Positions 8,040 to 16,276 of a DNA stretch of 35,928 bases are shown here, in pieces (position 1 is the stretch's first letter; each line of letters starts with the position of its first letter). The notes under the pieces are model-generated. The model was not told the origin of the DNA. It was given only the letters and a program-made list of their open reading frames with translations, and searched no databases. This DNA comes from Chloroflexota bacterium. Its GTDB lineage: Bacteria; Chloroflexota; Anaerolineae; JAAEKA01. Made by a program: the position numbers and the translations under genes. Location: assembly GCA_034717495.1 (NCBI GenBank), contig JAYELL010000019.1, positions 1 to 35,928 on the forward strand, read 5' to 3'.

Positions 8040-8879
8040 TCACATCTTCACCGCGCCCGATGTCAGCCCCGCAATAAACGTGCGCATCGAGAATATAAAT
8101 AGCAGCACGAGTGGTATCGAGGCGATGACCGAGGCTGCCATGGCTTGCCCAGGCTCGGGGCGGACATTGATCTGAGCGTCAGTGAATGCCACGAGCCTCT
8201 GCGCCACGGTCTGCAAATCGGGGTCACTGAGAACAAGAGAGGGCCAGGCGTAATCATTCCAGTGGAACCATACTTCAAAAATCGCCATAGCGCTCATGAT
8301 GGGCCAGGAGAGGGGCAGAACAATGTGTGCATAGATCGACAGATGCCCGGCCCCATCCAAGCGGGCGGATTCAAACATCTCCTCGGGGAGTGTTGCGAAA
8401 AATGTGGTCAGGACGAAAATGACGAAACTTTGTTGAGCGGCGTAGGGGAGGATCACCGCCCACAGCGTATTTAGCACGCCCAATTTCACGATCAGCATAA
8501 AGCTTGGGACCAGGATCACCGCAGACGGGATAGCAAGCACCCCCAGGACAAAGAAGAAAAGCAGTTGACGCCCAGGAAAGACATAGCGCGAAAGTGCGTA
8601 AGCGGTGAGGGAGCCAAATAAGAGAATAGCAAAGGTTGAGATACCGATGATAATGAGATTGTTGAGAAAAGATTGGGCCATCACCCCCCAGGCAACTTCA
8701 TAATTATCGAAGTGAAAGGGTAGACTGGGCGCCAGGGGATTCATCATGTACTGGTTGAAATCTTTTCCCGAAATAATCAGCATGATCAGGATGGGCAATG
8801 CTGTGGGAATGGCCAGAAGCAAGAGCGCCAGATAGGAAAGATAGTAGCCGCGCCAGTGTCTGTGTAGTCGGTGCATCAT
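8040..8879 (-). CDS. Sugar ABC transporter permease (CUT1, MalG-like)
   Basis: Inner-membrane subunit of a carbohydrate importer. It has about six hydrophobic segments (YYLSYLALLLLAIPTALPIL, LNNLIIIGISTFAILLFGSL, LLFFFVLGVLAIPSAVILVP, LWAVILPYAAQQSFVIFVLT, then two more) and the cytoplasmic EAA loop (EMFESARLDGAGHLSIYAHI...LPLSWP) that docks on the ATPase. It ends in GLTSGAVKM, typical of MalG homologues (GLTAGAVKG). The start is preceded by AGGAG; two consecutive ATG codons allow either. It lies 7 bp after permease 1. No ATP-binding subunit is in this operon, so a shared MsmK/UgpC-type ATPase elsewhere is likely. Confidence 0.95.
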   Translation of the reverse strand: MMHRLHRHWRGYYLSYLALLLLAIPTALPILIMLIISGKDFNQYMMNPLAPSLPFHFDNYEVAWGVMAQSFLNNLIIIGISTFAILLFGSLTAYALSRYVFPGRQLLFFFVLGVLAIPSAVILVPSFMLIVKLGVLNTLWAVILPYAAQQSFVIFVLTTFFATLPEEMFESARLDGAGHLSIYAHIVLPLSWPIMSAMAIFEVWFHWNDYAWPSLVLSDPDLQTVAQRLVAFTDAQINVRPEPGQAMAASVIASIPLVLLFIFSMRTFIAGLTSGAVKM

Positions 8880-8886
8880 ATCACTC

Positions 8887-9828
8887 CTACAAAGCCTCGT
8901 TTGATTCGCGTGTCACACGCATCTGTATCATTGTCACCAAGAAGACAACGAAAAACAGAACAACGCCGATAGCGGATCCATAGCCGAGATTGAAATCACG
9001 TGAGATCGTATGGTACATCCTTAGTCCGGGCAGCATACTGGCCCAACCTGGCCCACCATCCGTCATAATCAGGGGTAACTCAAAACTGCGGAGCCAGAAG
9101 ATGATCGTGAGCATTACCAGCAAACGAATCTGGCCGCGCACCAGAGGCAGTTCGATACGAAAGAAGCGATTGATGCTGCTGGCCCCATCGACAACCGCCG
9201 CATCCAGCAATTCCTGGGGGATGCTTTGCAGGCCGGCCAGGTAAATCAGGAAATTGAGACCCGCCACCCAGGGGAATCCGACAAAAGCCAGAGCGCCCAA
9301 CACGGTGTTGCGATCGCCTAGCCATGCTCGGGTAATACTCTCCAATCCGATAGCGTCGAGCATGATGTTGATTCCCCCATCAACGGAGTACAGCCACCGC
9401 CAAACCAAAATTGTAACGACGACCGGCACGATCATCGGGAACACAAAATACACGCGCAGCCAATATTTGATGCGCTGGTGGGGCAGATGGAAAATCAAAG
9501 CCGCCGCCGCAAGAGGCATTGTGATCACCACGCCCACATTGAACAAGGTCAGGAAAAGCAGGTTTCCGGCTGATGCGATTAGCCGTTTATCGTGGATAAG
9601 TTTGTCGTAATTGGCCAGGCCTGCCCAACTGATATTCTTGACATCCCAGTAAGTGAACGAGTATACAAAGCCGGAAATGGCAGGATAATAGAAGAAAACG
9701 AGAATCAGGACAATGGTGGGAAAAGCAATAAAGTAGAGGGGCCAATGGCGTTTGATCTGGCGGACAGGAGAACGCCGTGGCCTGGTTGGCGCCTGGGGAA
9801 TCGGTTCGGGAGGCAGTTGCACAGCCAT
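8887..9828 (-). CDS. Sugar ABC transporter permease (CUT1, MalF/UgpA-like)
   Basis: Partner permease of the same importer. The 313 residues begin with a basic Pro-rich cytoplasmic tail (PPEPIPQAPTRPRRSPVRQIKRH), then WPLYFIAFPTIVLILVFFYYPAISGFVYSF, a typical first helix plus periplasmic start for this family, and further helices. The EAA loop reads ELLDAAVVDGASSINRFFRIELPLVRGQI. The C-terminal helix is GSAIGVVLFFVVFLVTMIQM. It follows the binding-protein gene after a 117-bp gap containing a strong stem-loop. Substrate follows from the operon: probably an oligosaccharide, with no finer call possible. Confidence 0.95.
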   Translation of the reverse strand: MAVQLPPEPIPQAPTRPRRSPVRQIKRHWPLYFIAFPTIVLILVFFYYPAISGFVYSFTYWDVKNISWAGLANYDKLIHDKRLIASAGNLLFLTLFNVGVVITMPLAAAALIFHLPHQRIKYWLRVYFVFPMIVPVVVTILVWRWLYSVDGGINIMLDAIGLESITRAWLGDRNTVLGALAFVGFPWVAGLNFLIYLAGLQSIPQELLDAAVVDGASSINRFFRIELPLVRGQIRLLVMLTIIFWLRSFELPLIMTDGGPGWASMLPGLRMYHTISRDFNLGYGSAIGVVLFFVVFLVTMIQMRVTRESNEAL

Positions 9829-9857
9829 AACACCAGCTCGTGTCCCTAAATAGGTGA

Positions 9858-9894
9858 GGGGGTAGCAGGTTATAAAACGAGACCCGCTACCCCC
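9858..9894 (-). promoter_or_regulatory. Strong stem-loop between binding-protein and permease genes
   Basis: GGGGGTAGCAGGT (9858-9870) pairs with ACCCGCTACCCCC (9882-9894) over 13 positions with one mismatch and an 11-base A/T-rich loop. No T-run follows on the minus strand, so it is not a classical terminator. In sugar ABC operons such intercistronic hairpins commonly protect the 5' transcript and keep binding-protein mRNA in excess over permease mRNA; that role is inferred here. Confidence 0.75.
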
Positions 9895-9945
9895 ATGTTG
9901 CTTCAGTCAATCTGTCAGGATATCATCACGTAAGCGAACCATCCA

Positions 9946-11550
9946 TTACCATTCATCGGCATTCCATTCAGGATGTTCTCGAATCAGTTTCTCTACATCC
10001 TCATCCATGATAACCTGCAACTCTTCCATGGCTTCTTCCAGAGTAAGGGCGTCGCCCATGTAGTCCTGTAATAGCTTGCTGGTCAGCGCTCCGACGTCCT
10101 GGCCAAGCGTATGGACGTAGAAGGCGCGGATGCCATTCTTGAAAGCGCCCGGCTCGAAGAAACCACGCATTTGTTGCCAAGTCTGTGGCTGGTCGGGATA
10201 CACTTCCTCGATGGAGGTGCCAGGCTCGAAACAGGGTACAGGCTGATGGTCGCACCAGTACTGGAGTTGTTCCGGCGCTGTTGTGTATTGGACCAGGTCT
10301 TTCGCTACGTCCAGCTTTCCATCCTCCACCGTGGTCGCGGGAATCATGAGGAATTGGCTGCCGCTGGCGGCGGCGCCAGTGTTACCCACGCGGCGGATAA
10401 AGACATCGTCAACCAGGTCACTGGTTTCCGTTGTCAATGGCGGCTGGTAGAAGGTGCCCCATTCGAAATCAATGTCAGGGTTGCCTGCGACGCGGCCGAT
10501 CCAGAGATTCATCATATGTTTCATGGCCACTTCACCCTGAACCCAGGGATCTCCTTCTGCCGGGGGCGCCAGGAAGCCCTCTTGCCACATAGGCGACCAG
10601 TCTTTGACGATCTTCCAGCTTTCCATGAAACGTGGATCATCTGCCCGGAATTTGCCGGTCTTGATGCAACGGGTCATCTCTTTCTGGCTGATGTTGTCGA
10701 AAGGCTCATCAGTATCACATTCCCGGATCACATCATCCATGAGCTGATCGACGAAGGCATAAATCGGCCAGTCGATTAGCCATCCCAATGGCCCCGCCAT
10801 CGGCTGATTGAACGGCGTGTATCCGGCATCCTTGATCTTTTGCTGGATGTCCATGAATTCGGCCCAGGTTGCAGGTGGCTCCACACCGACTTCGTCGAAA
10901 ATGTCTTTGTTGTACAAGAACGTGGTTACGCCCGTATCGCCTGTGAGTGTCGGACCCACAAAGTACGTCTCACCGTCGGCTCCACTCCACTCCCGGAGGA
11001 GTTGCGCGTCCTGCGGGAAATCTTCCCACCAGGTGGCGTTGTCGCTGTAGGGGTTGGGCTGTTGCATGTCTTCGGCGAAGTCATAAACCAGCTCGGGGTC
11101 TTTGTAATCATCTCCGGGGAAATAGATCATAACGACATCAGGCAGGGTGCCGGCAAGCATGTGGGTCTTGATCCAGGTGAAGCGTTCGGGCACGCTGGCG
11201 CCGCCGATGAGTTCGTACTTGAGATCGATGTTGGGATGCATCTCGTTCCACTGTTGCAAGATCTCGTGATAGGAGTAGGCGGAATGCTGCGGATCGGCAT
11301 CGATCTGCCCCCAGATGGCCATGGAGAGTTCGCCCTCATACTCGTCGGCGGCTGACTTGGGCTCTTCTGGTTCGGGTGGCGCTTCGGGCTCGGCGATTGG
11401 CTCCGGCTCTGCTTCCGCTGGCGCTGCGGTTGGCTCGACCGCTGGCGCCTCTGTCGCCTGGCCGCCGCAAGCCGCCAGGCTAAGCGCCAGCACCGCTATC
11501 AACATCCCGATAGCCAAAATGGTGAAAAAGCGAGATTTCTGAGATGGCAT
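9946..11550 (-). CDS. Extracellular sugar-binding lipoprotein of ABC transporter (family 1 SBP)
   Basis: Captures the sugar outside the membrane and delivers it to the two permeases. The chosen ATG (MPSQKSRFFTILAIG) has AGGAGG at ideal distance; the longer frame adds 16 residues without a ribosome site. Residues 1-30 form a lipoprotein signal with lipobox LAAC followed by GGQ. A Pro/Glu/Ala-rich linker (about residues 32-65) tethers the protein. The mature domain starts at YEGELSMAIWGQ and shows family features such as PERFTWIKTHMLAGTLPDVVMIYFPGD and TTFLYNKDIFDEVGVEPPATWAEF. At 534 residues it is longer than the usual 420-460, which may reflect an oligosaccharide ligand. First gene of the minus-strand operon that continues to the sulfatase. 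Confidence 0.94.
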   Translation of the reverse strand: MPSQKSRFFTILAIGMLIAVLALSLAACGGQATEAPAVEPTAAPAEAEPEPIAEPEAPPEPEEPKSAADEYEGELSMAIWGQIDADPQHSAYSYHEILQQWNEMHPNIDLKYELIGGASVPERFTWIKTHMLAGTLPDVVMIYFPGDDYKDPELVYDFAEDMQQPNPYSDNATWWEDFPQDAQLLREWSGADGETYFVGPTLTGDTGVTTFLYNKDIFDEVGVEPPATWAEFMDIQQKIKDAGYTPFNQPMAGPLGWLIDWPIYAFVDQLMDDVIRECDTDEPFDNISQKEMTRCIKTGKFRADDPRFMESWKIVKDWSPMWQEGFLAPPAEGDPWVQGEVAMKHMMNLWIGRVAGNPDIDFEWGTFYQPPLTTETSDLVDDVFIRRVGNTGAAASGSQFLMIPATTVEDGKLDVAKDLVQYTTAPEQLQYWCDHQPVPCFEPGTSIEEVYPDQPQTWQQMRGFFEPGAFKNGIRAFYVHTLGQDVGALTSKLLQDYMGDALTLEEAMEELQVIMDEDVEKLIREHPEWNADEW

Positions 11551-11641
11551 GGTCAATCCTCCTGATTCTGGGGTTGTTCCTCGGGGCGAGGTAAACAAAT
11601 GGTTGGATATGAAATCATCATCCTTAAATTACATCAATACC

Positions 11642-11671
11642 ATCATAGCACAGTACAGACTCAGACGTCAA
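11642..11671 (-). promoter_or_regulatory. Sigma70-type promoter for the sugar ABC/sulfatase operon
   Basis: On the minus strand TTGACG (11671-11666) and TATGAT (11647-11642) are separated by 18 bases, giving a predicted start near 11635 and an untranslated leader of about 85 bases before the binding-protein ATG. Confidence 0.6.
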
Positions 11672-11675
11672 GCAA

Positions 11676-11706
11676 ATTTAGTTAAACTGAAAGCAAAACG
11701 AAAATA
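11676..11706. promoter_or_regulatory. Candidate DeoR operator between divergent promoters
   Basis: An A-rich interval with repeated AACTGAAAG / CAAAACGAAAAT words lies between the two -35 boxes. DeoR-family repressors often bind short repeats of a CGAAA or TTTCG core, and the repressor gene is adjacent and divergent, so this is the natural place for its operator. Assignment is inference only. Confidence 0.35.
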
Positions 11707-11718
11707 AATCTAATCCCA

Positions 11719-11747
11719 TTGACACAGAATCGAAAGCTCGTTATAAT
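11719..11747 (+). promoter_or_regulatory. Consensus sigma70 promoter for the DeoR gene
   Basis: TTGACA (11719-11724) and TATAAT (11742-11747) are both perfect consensus hexamers with the optimal 17-base spacer. The predicted start is near 11754, upstream of a small open frame at 11763 and the DeoR gene at 11900. Confidence 0.85.
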
Positions 11748-11762
11748 AAGCGACCAGTAGAT

Positions 11763-11906
11763 ATGCACGGCAATCCCCTCACCATCCCACTGGAATCGGA
11801 AACAGCTAGCTCCGTCACATTGGAGCGGTTGGAGCAGTACGACGTCATTCGCGTGCAGATAGTCGATCAAGATCAATTTAACACTGGAGACATAGAAAGA
11901 TGCTAG
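11763..11906 (+). CDS. Possible 47-residue leader/small protein overlapping the DeoR start
   Basis: An open frame of 47 codons begins at an ATG only about 9 bases after the predicted transcription start and ends in TAG 7 bases inside the DeoR gene. Its product (MHGNPLTIPLESETASSVTL then RLEQYDVIRVQIVDQD) is soluble, acidic and not low-complexity. I recognise no family. No Shine-Dalgarno is present, so it would be translated nearly leaderless, perhaps coupling to the repressor. It may equally be a chance frame in the leader, or a decayed fragment of a longer protein. Confidence 0.3.
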   Translation: MHGNPLTIPLESETASSVTLERLEQYDVIRVQIVDQDQFNTGDIERC

Positions 11907-12673
11907 CGCCTGAACGCCATAACCAAATCGAAGCGATACTTCGAGACAAACAAACGGCGAGCGTTGTCGAACTCAGTGAAAGGTTGAAGGTGTCGCCCGT
12001 GACCGTGCGCCATGACCTCAAGCAAATGGCGGAACAGAGGCGGTTGGCGAGAACCCACGGCGGCGCTACGGCTATTGATCTTCAGCTAAACGGCGAGTTC
12101 AGTTTCGGGCAGCGTAGGATGTTGAAGTCCACCGAAAAGCAGCGCATCGGTAAACTGGCTGCAAGCCTGATCCGCCCCGTGGAATCGATCCTGCTGGATT
12201 CCAGCACCACAGCGCTGGCGGTGGGAGCAGCCATCAAGCGCCACCCCGATTTGGGCGACCTGACCATCGTCACCACGGGTGTGCATACCGCGCTGGCTGT
12301 GACAGGAACGCCCGGCATCACCACCATTCTAGCGGGCGGCATTCTACGAGACGTGACCGGCTCCATCACCGGGTCGCTGGTGATCGATGTGCTGGAAAAG
12401 ATCAACATCCACAAATCCTTCCTCGGCGCCTGGGGCCTGACCTGCGAGGCCGGATTGACGGACACCAGTCTGGAGGAGGTGGAACTCAAGCAGCGCATCA
12501 TCGCCCGCTGCCCGGAAGTGATCATCGTCATCGATAGCAGCAAGTTGGGGCGAGTAGCGCTGGCAAGCTTCTCTTCAATCGAAGAAATCTCCCGGCTCGT
12601 GACGGATGATGGAGCACCACCGGAAATTATCCGAGAGATCGAAGCACGAGGCGTGGAAGTGCTCATTGCATGA
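11900..12673 (+). CDS. DeoR-family transcriptional repressor
   Basis: Sugar-phosphate-responsive repressor. Residues 1-57 form the DeoR winged helix-turn-helix (ERHNQIEAILRDKQTASVVEL, then SPVTVRHDLKQM and LARTHGGA). Residues about 75-235 form the sensor domain, with LDSSTTALAVGAAI and TTGVHTALAVTG matching the NagB-fold phosphate-binding loops, then the AGGILRDVTGSITG block and IVIDSSKLGRVALASF near the end. Length (257) is standard. GGAG lies about 10 bases upstream of the ATG. It is divergent from the sugar ABC/sulfatase operon and upstream of the rhamnosidase operon, so it probably controls one or both, lifted by a phosphorylated sugar intermediate. Confidence 0.95.
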   Translation: MLAPERHNQIEAILRDKQTASVVELSERLKVSPVTVRHDLKQMAEQRRLARTHGGATAIDLQLNGEFSFGQRRMLKSTEKQRIGKLAASLIRPVESILLDSSTTALAVGAAIKRHPDLGDLTIVTTGVHTALAVTGTPGITTILAGGILRDVTGSITGSLVIDVLEKINIHKSFLGAWGLTCEAGLTDTSLEEVELKQRIIARCPEVIIVIDSSKLGRVALASFSSIEEISRLVTDDGAPPEIIREIEARGVEVLIA

Positions 12674-12679
12674 TATCCC

Positions 12680-12708
12680 TTGACATTCTAATCGCAAACT
12701 GATAATAT
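12680..12708 (+). promoter_or_regulatory. Sigma70-type promoter for the rhamnosidase operon
   Basis: TTGACA (12680-12685), a 17-base spacer and TAATAT (12703-12708) lie just after the DeoR stop codon, about 140 bases before the alpha/beta hydrolase ATG. This suggests the downstream plus-strand genes have their own promoter rather than depending on DeoR read-through. Confidence 0.65.
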
Positions 12709-12848
12709 GGGATAATGAGCAAAATACGATGCAAGACCTGAATAGCCACAACGGTTGATGATCGAGGCTCACTCGGCGCCAACCCTGAATCTTTGATCCT
12801 CAATCCTTCATATCTCCCAAACCCGCTCCATGTCTCCGACTTTGCATC

Positions 12849-13652
12849 ATGCCAAACCTCCACCACATCCCTTCCGATAACTTGACCATCGTCGCCGAAA
12901 CCTTCGGTTCTGGCCCGCCCATCATCTTTGCGCACGGCTTGACCGGCAATCGCCATGTCACCCGCAAGCAGTTCACCCCCCTGGCCAACCACTACACCAT
13001 TGTCATATTCGACCAGCGGGGCCACTGCGACTCGACCGCTGTGACTGATCCCGCCCTGTATGATGCCGAACACATGGCCGCTGATATGGCGGCGGTGATG
13101 GATACGCTGGGCATCGAACGAGCTATCGTCGGGGGCGAGTCCATGGGCTCGGCTACCACGCTGATGTTCGCGCTGCGCTGGCCCGAGCGGGTCGAAAAGT
13201 TGCTGCTCACCGCCCCGGCCTTTGGTGATAAACCTAATCCGGCGGTGGCAGACATTCAGGCAATGGGAGAGGCCATTGAAGAAGTGGGCATCGACGCCTT
13301 CCTGGCCGCCTCCGCCGTCAGCCAACGCGATGAATTAGGCTGGCCGCCAGAGGTCATCCAGGCCGTGGCCGAGATGCAGGGATCGCACGAGACGCACAGC
13401 CTGGCCACCGCCTGCAAGGCCGTCATCGACTGGACGCTGTTCGACGATCTGAATGTGCTGTCCGCCCTCGCCATGCCCGTATGCATCATCGCCTGGGACG
13501 ACGACAACCTGCACCCGCTCTCGCTGGCTCAGCGCATGGCCGAAAGCTTCCCAAACGCCCGCCTGGAAATGCTGCCCTCGCTCATGGCCCTGTTCCTCAC
13601 GCCCGAAATCATCGGCGAGATTTACGGGCGGTTTCTGGAAAGCGTCGATTGA
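12849..13652 (+). CDS. Alpha/beta-hydrolase fold protein
   Basis: A 267-residue soluble hydrolase-fold protein, probably an esterase or lactonase acting on a sugar derivative, by context. Visible elements are the oxyanion-hole segment IIFAHGLTGNR, IVIFDQRGHCDST after strand 4, the nucleophile elbow VGGESMGSA (Ser near residue 100), and a late strand CIIAWDDDNLHPL that supplies the acid. The final segment, where the family normally carries the catalytic His in a GH pair, reads MLPSLMALFLTPEIIG and has no His; the only nearby candidate is the His of DDDNLHP. The protein may therefore be weakly active, use another His, or not be a hydrolase. First gene downstream of the 12680 promoter. Confidence 0.85.
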   Translation: MPNLHHIPSDNLTIVAETFGSGPPIIFAHGLTGNRHVTRKQFTPLANHYTIVIFDQRGHCDSTAVTDPALYDAEHMAADMAAVMDTLGIERAIVGGESMGSATTLMFALRWPERVEKLLLTAPAFGDKPNPAVADIQAMGEAIEEVGIDAFLAASAVSQRDELGWPPEVIQAVAEMQGSHETHSLATACKAVIDWTLFDDLNVLSALAMPVCIIAWDDDNLHPLSLAQRMAESFPNARLEMLPSLMALFLTPEIIGEIYGRFLESVD

Positions 13653-13718
13653 TACGGGAAACATGTTGCGTGTTGCGTTGAACGTTTTCCCCTCCGACCT
13701 CCGAACTCTGATCTCCGC

Positions 13719-13745
13719 AGGGCAACCGCAAGGTTGCGCCCCTAC
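13719..13745. repeat. Dispersed palindromic repeat unit
   Basis: GGGCAACC, a short centre, then GGTTGCGCCC form an imperfect dyad, followed by CTAC. It resembles dispersed intergenic palindromes common in Chloroflexota and other environmental genomes. It sits 15 bases upstream of the rhamnosidase ATG, following a run of degenerate CCGACCTCCGAACTCTGATC-type repeats. Confidence 0.5.
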
Positions 13746-13759
13746 CGAACTCCAATCTC

Positions 13760-16276
13760 ATGCCCCCTACCCGCTTCAAACCCCGCGCCGAATGGATCTG
13801 GCGAGAACGTGGCGTTCACGCTGTGCCTTTTGGAACGCCCGGATTCTCCGCTGAAGATGAGCGTAATCGCTACATCTATTTCCGGCGTGAATTCACCGTC
13901 GAAGACAATGTGCAGAGCGCCCAAGTCCACACTTCTGCTGATGGCCGCTATCAACTTTATGTCAATAGCAAATTGGTAGGTCGTGGTCCTGCCCGCTGCA
14001 ACACCACCGAGCAACAGGTGGACCCCTACGATTTACGCCCCTATCTTCAACCCGGTCCCAACGTCATCGCTGCACTCGTGCATTCGTATGGGCAGCCGAC
14101 CGCTTGGTACGAACCACCGTTGTGGGAACACAAACTCGCCTTTGGTTGCGGTGGCTTCTTCCTGCAGGGCGACGTGGTGATGCAGCAGGATGGTCGAGAA
14201 ACAGTACAGCGCCTGGACACAAATGCGTCCTGGCGGCATCTTGTTTCTGAGGCATGGAAACAAGATGCACCTTCTGGCAGTCTGGGCTTTCTGGAACTTT
14301 TCGATACTCGTTTAGCGCCGGTGGGCTGGAGCGGGATCGAGTTCAACGCCGCCGATTGGACGTCCGCCGAAGTGTTGCGGGTGCCAGGTCGCCATTTTGT
14401 CAACGACATCACACCCTTTACTCTCCTGACCGAGCGTGACATCCCGCCGCTGTTCGAGGAAGAACGTTGGCCGGAAGCAGTCCTACTGGTGGGAGAAGTG
14501 AAGAATGCAGCGGGCGTGAGGGGCATTGCCAGCCGCCTGGAGGCGGAGCCTCTGGTCGAGCCAGACGCCTGCCAGGTGCAGGAGATCGACCAGGCCATCG
14601 TTGCCGAGAGGCTGGCTGAGATCAGCACCACGCCGGGGCGCAGCGTTTCGGTCGTGTTGGATTTCGGTCGCACGGTCTCGGGACGAGTGCGTTTCGACGT
14701 AGATGCTCCGGCGGGAGCGATGGTCGATTTCACCTACAGCGAACGGCTGCAAGAAGATGGCCGGGTGCTGATGCACAAGGGCATTCCCGGTTTCGATGAA
14801 CGCCCGGCTCATCAGGTCATCCTGCGTGAGGGCCGACAAAGCTGGGAAGCGTTCGAGTGGGCGGGGTTCCGCTATCTCCAACTCACGTTCCGGCACTGCC
14901 TGCAACCCCTGCGAGTGCACGGCATCAGCCTCAATTTCACATCCTACCCGGTGCAAGAACGAGGCCGCTTCAGTTGCTCAGACGATCTGCTCAATCGCAT
15001 CTGGCAAACCGGCGCTTACACGCTGCAACTCTGCATGCAAGACGCTTACATCGATTGCCCCAGTCGCGAGCAGCGCCAGTGGATGGGCGATGCCTACGTG
15101 CAAGTCCTGATCAATTTCATGTCCTTTGGCGATGCCCGACTTGCCGCCCGCTTGCTGCGGCAGATCGCCCAGTCACAGCGACCGGATGGCATTTTGATGA
15201 TGTGCGCTCCCGGCGATTTCGCCATCGGCAAGTTCATTAACATCCCCGACTTCAGTTTGTACTGGCTGATGACGCTGGGCCGTTATGTCGAATACAGCGG
15301 AGACATCTCCCTGGCGTCTGATCTCTATCCCACCATTCTCAAACTCCTGTCCTGGTTCGAACAATTCCTGGATAATGACCTACTCACGGACATGCCCCAC
15401 TGGGTTTTCATCGATTGGTCAAACCTGGACAAGCAGGGCCAGGTAACGGCGCTGAACGCCCAGTTTGTCGCCGCCCTGCGCGCAGCCGCCCATCTGGCGA
15501 TCTTGCTCGACCATCCCGCTGACGCCGACCGTTGGCATGTCCTCGCTGATCGAGTGGCGACAGTTATCAACGAGCAGTTGTGGGACGATAAGCGGGGCGT
15601 TTACGTGGATGCCCGGCGACAGGATGGCCTGAGCCGCCGGGTCAGTCAGCAGACCAACGCCGCCGTCATCGCCTTCGATGTAGCCCCTCCCGAACGCTGG
15701 GAGCGCATCCTCAACACCATCATGGACACCGAGCGCCTGGTGTTGACTCGTGTGGGAGAGCACGATCTCAGCATAGTGGCTTTCGATGAAGAGCACGATG
15801 TCGTGCGGGCCCAGCCGTTCTACTCCCACCACCTGCACCGAGCACTGAGCAAAGCTGGCCGACAGATGCAAATGGTCGGGAATATCCGGCGACGGTGGGG
15901 TGAAATGATCGAGAAGGGGGCGCAGTCCTGGCGGGAGACATGGCAGATCGATGATCTTACCAGCCTGTCCCACGCCTGGGCCGGAACCCCGACCTTTGAT
16001 CTATCCACCGAAATTTTGGGCATAACCCCCACCAGTCCTGGTTTTTCGACCTTCCGTGTCGCCCCACGCCCCGTCGACCTGACCTGGGCGAAAGGCGCTG
16101 TCCCCACGCCACAAGGCGATATCGAAGTGGCATGGAGGAAAAAGGATGCAACATTCACGTTGAAGCTGAACGTCCCGACAAATACCAGAGCAGAGGTATT
16201 CTCTCCATTCGATGGCTCCAGCTTGATGTGTGAAGAGGGAACCCATGAGCTTGATTTCCCAAATGATAGATTATGA
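13760..16276 (+). CDS. GH78 alpha-L-rhamnosidase
   Basis: Inverting glycosidase releasing terminal L-rhamnose. The 838 residues show the GH78 layout: N-terminal carbohydrate-binding beta-sandwiches (EWIWRERG, YIYFRREFTV, ADGRYQLYVNSKLVGRGPAR), a second sandwich (VLDFGRTVSGRVRF, WAGFRYLQLTF), then the (alpha/alpha)6 barrel with DCPSREQRQWMGDAYV, whose Asp432 and Glu437 match the catalytic acid positions of Bacillus RhaB, and a C-terminal domain starting SLSHAWAGTPTFDLSTEILG. No signal peptide is present, so it acts on imported rhamnosides. The stop overlaps the next start codon as ATGA, showing translational coupling. Confidence 0.93.
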   Translation: MPPTRFKPRAEWIWRERGVHAVPFGTPGFSAEDERNRYIYFRREFTVEDNVQSAQVHTSADGRYQLYVNSKLVGRGPARCNTTEQQVDPYDLRPYLQPGPNVIAALVHSYGQPTAWYEPPLWEHKLAFGCGGFFLQGDVVMQQDGRETVQRLDTNASWRHLVSEAWKQDAPSGSLGFLELFDTRLAPVGWSGIEFNAADWTSAEVLRVPGRHFVNDITPFTLLTERDIPPLFEEERWPEAVLLVGEVKNAAGVRGIASRLEAEPLVEPDACQVQEIDQAIVAERLAEISTTPGRSVSVVLDFGRTVSGRVRFDVDAPAGAMVDFTYSERLQEDGRVLMHKGIPGFDERPAHQVILREGRQSWEAFEWAGFRYLQLTFRHCLQPLRVHGISLNFTSYPVQERGRFSCSDDLLNRIWQTGAYTLQLCMQDAYIDCPSREQRQWMGDAYVQVLINFMSFGDARLAARLLRQIAQSQRPDGILMMCAPGDFAIGKFINIPDFSLYWLMTLGRYVEYSGDISLASDLYPTILKLLSWFEQFLDNDLLTDMPHWVFIDWSNLDKQGQVTALNAQFVAALRAAAHLAILLDHPADADRWHVLADRVATVINEQLWDDKRGVYVDARRQDGLSRRVSQQTNAAVIAFDVAPPERWERILNTIMDTERLVLTRVGEHDLSIVAFDEEHDVVRAQPFYSHHLHRALSKAGRQMQMVGNIRRRWGEMIEKGAQSWRETWQIDDLTSLSHAWAGTPTFDLSTEILGITPTSPGFSTFRVAPRPVDLTWAKGAVPTPQGDIEVAWRKKDATFTLKLNVPTNTRAEVFSPFDGSSLMCEEGTHELDFPNDRL

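Noticed and set aside
9865-9885. TATAAA in the hairpin loop as a promoter -10 box
   Set aside because: It lies in the loop of a strong stem without a -35 box at suitable distance on either strand.
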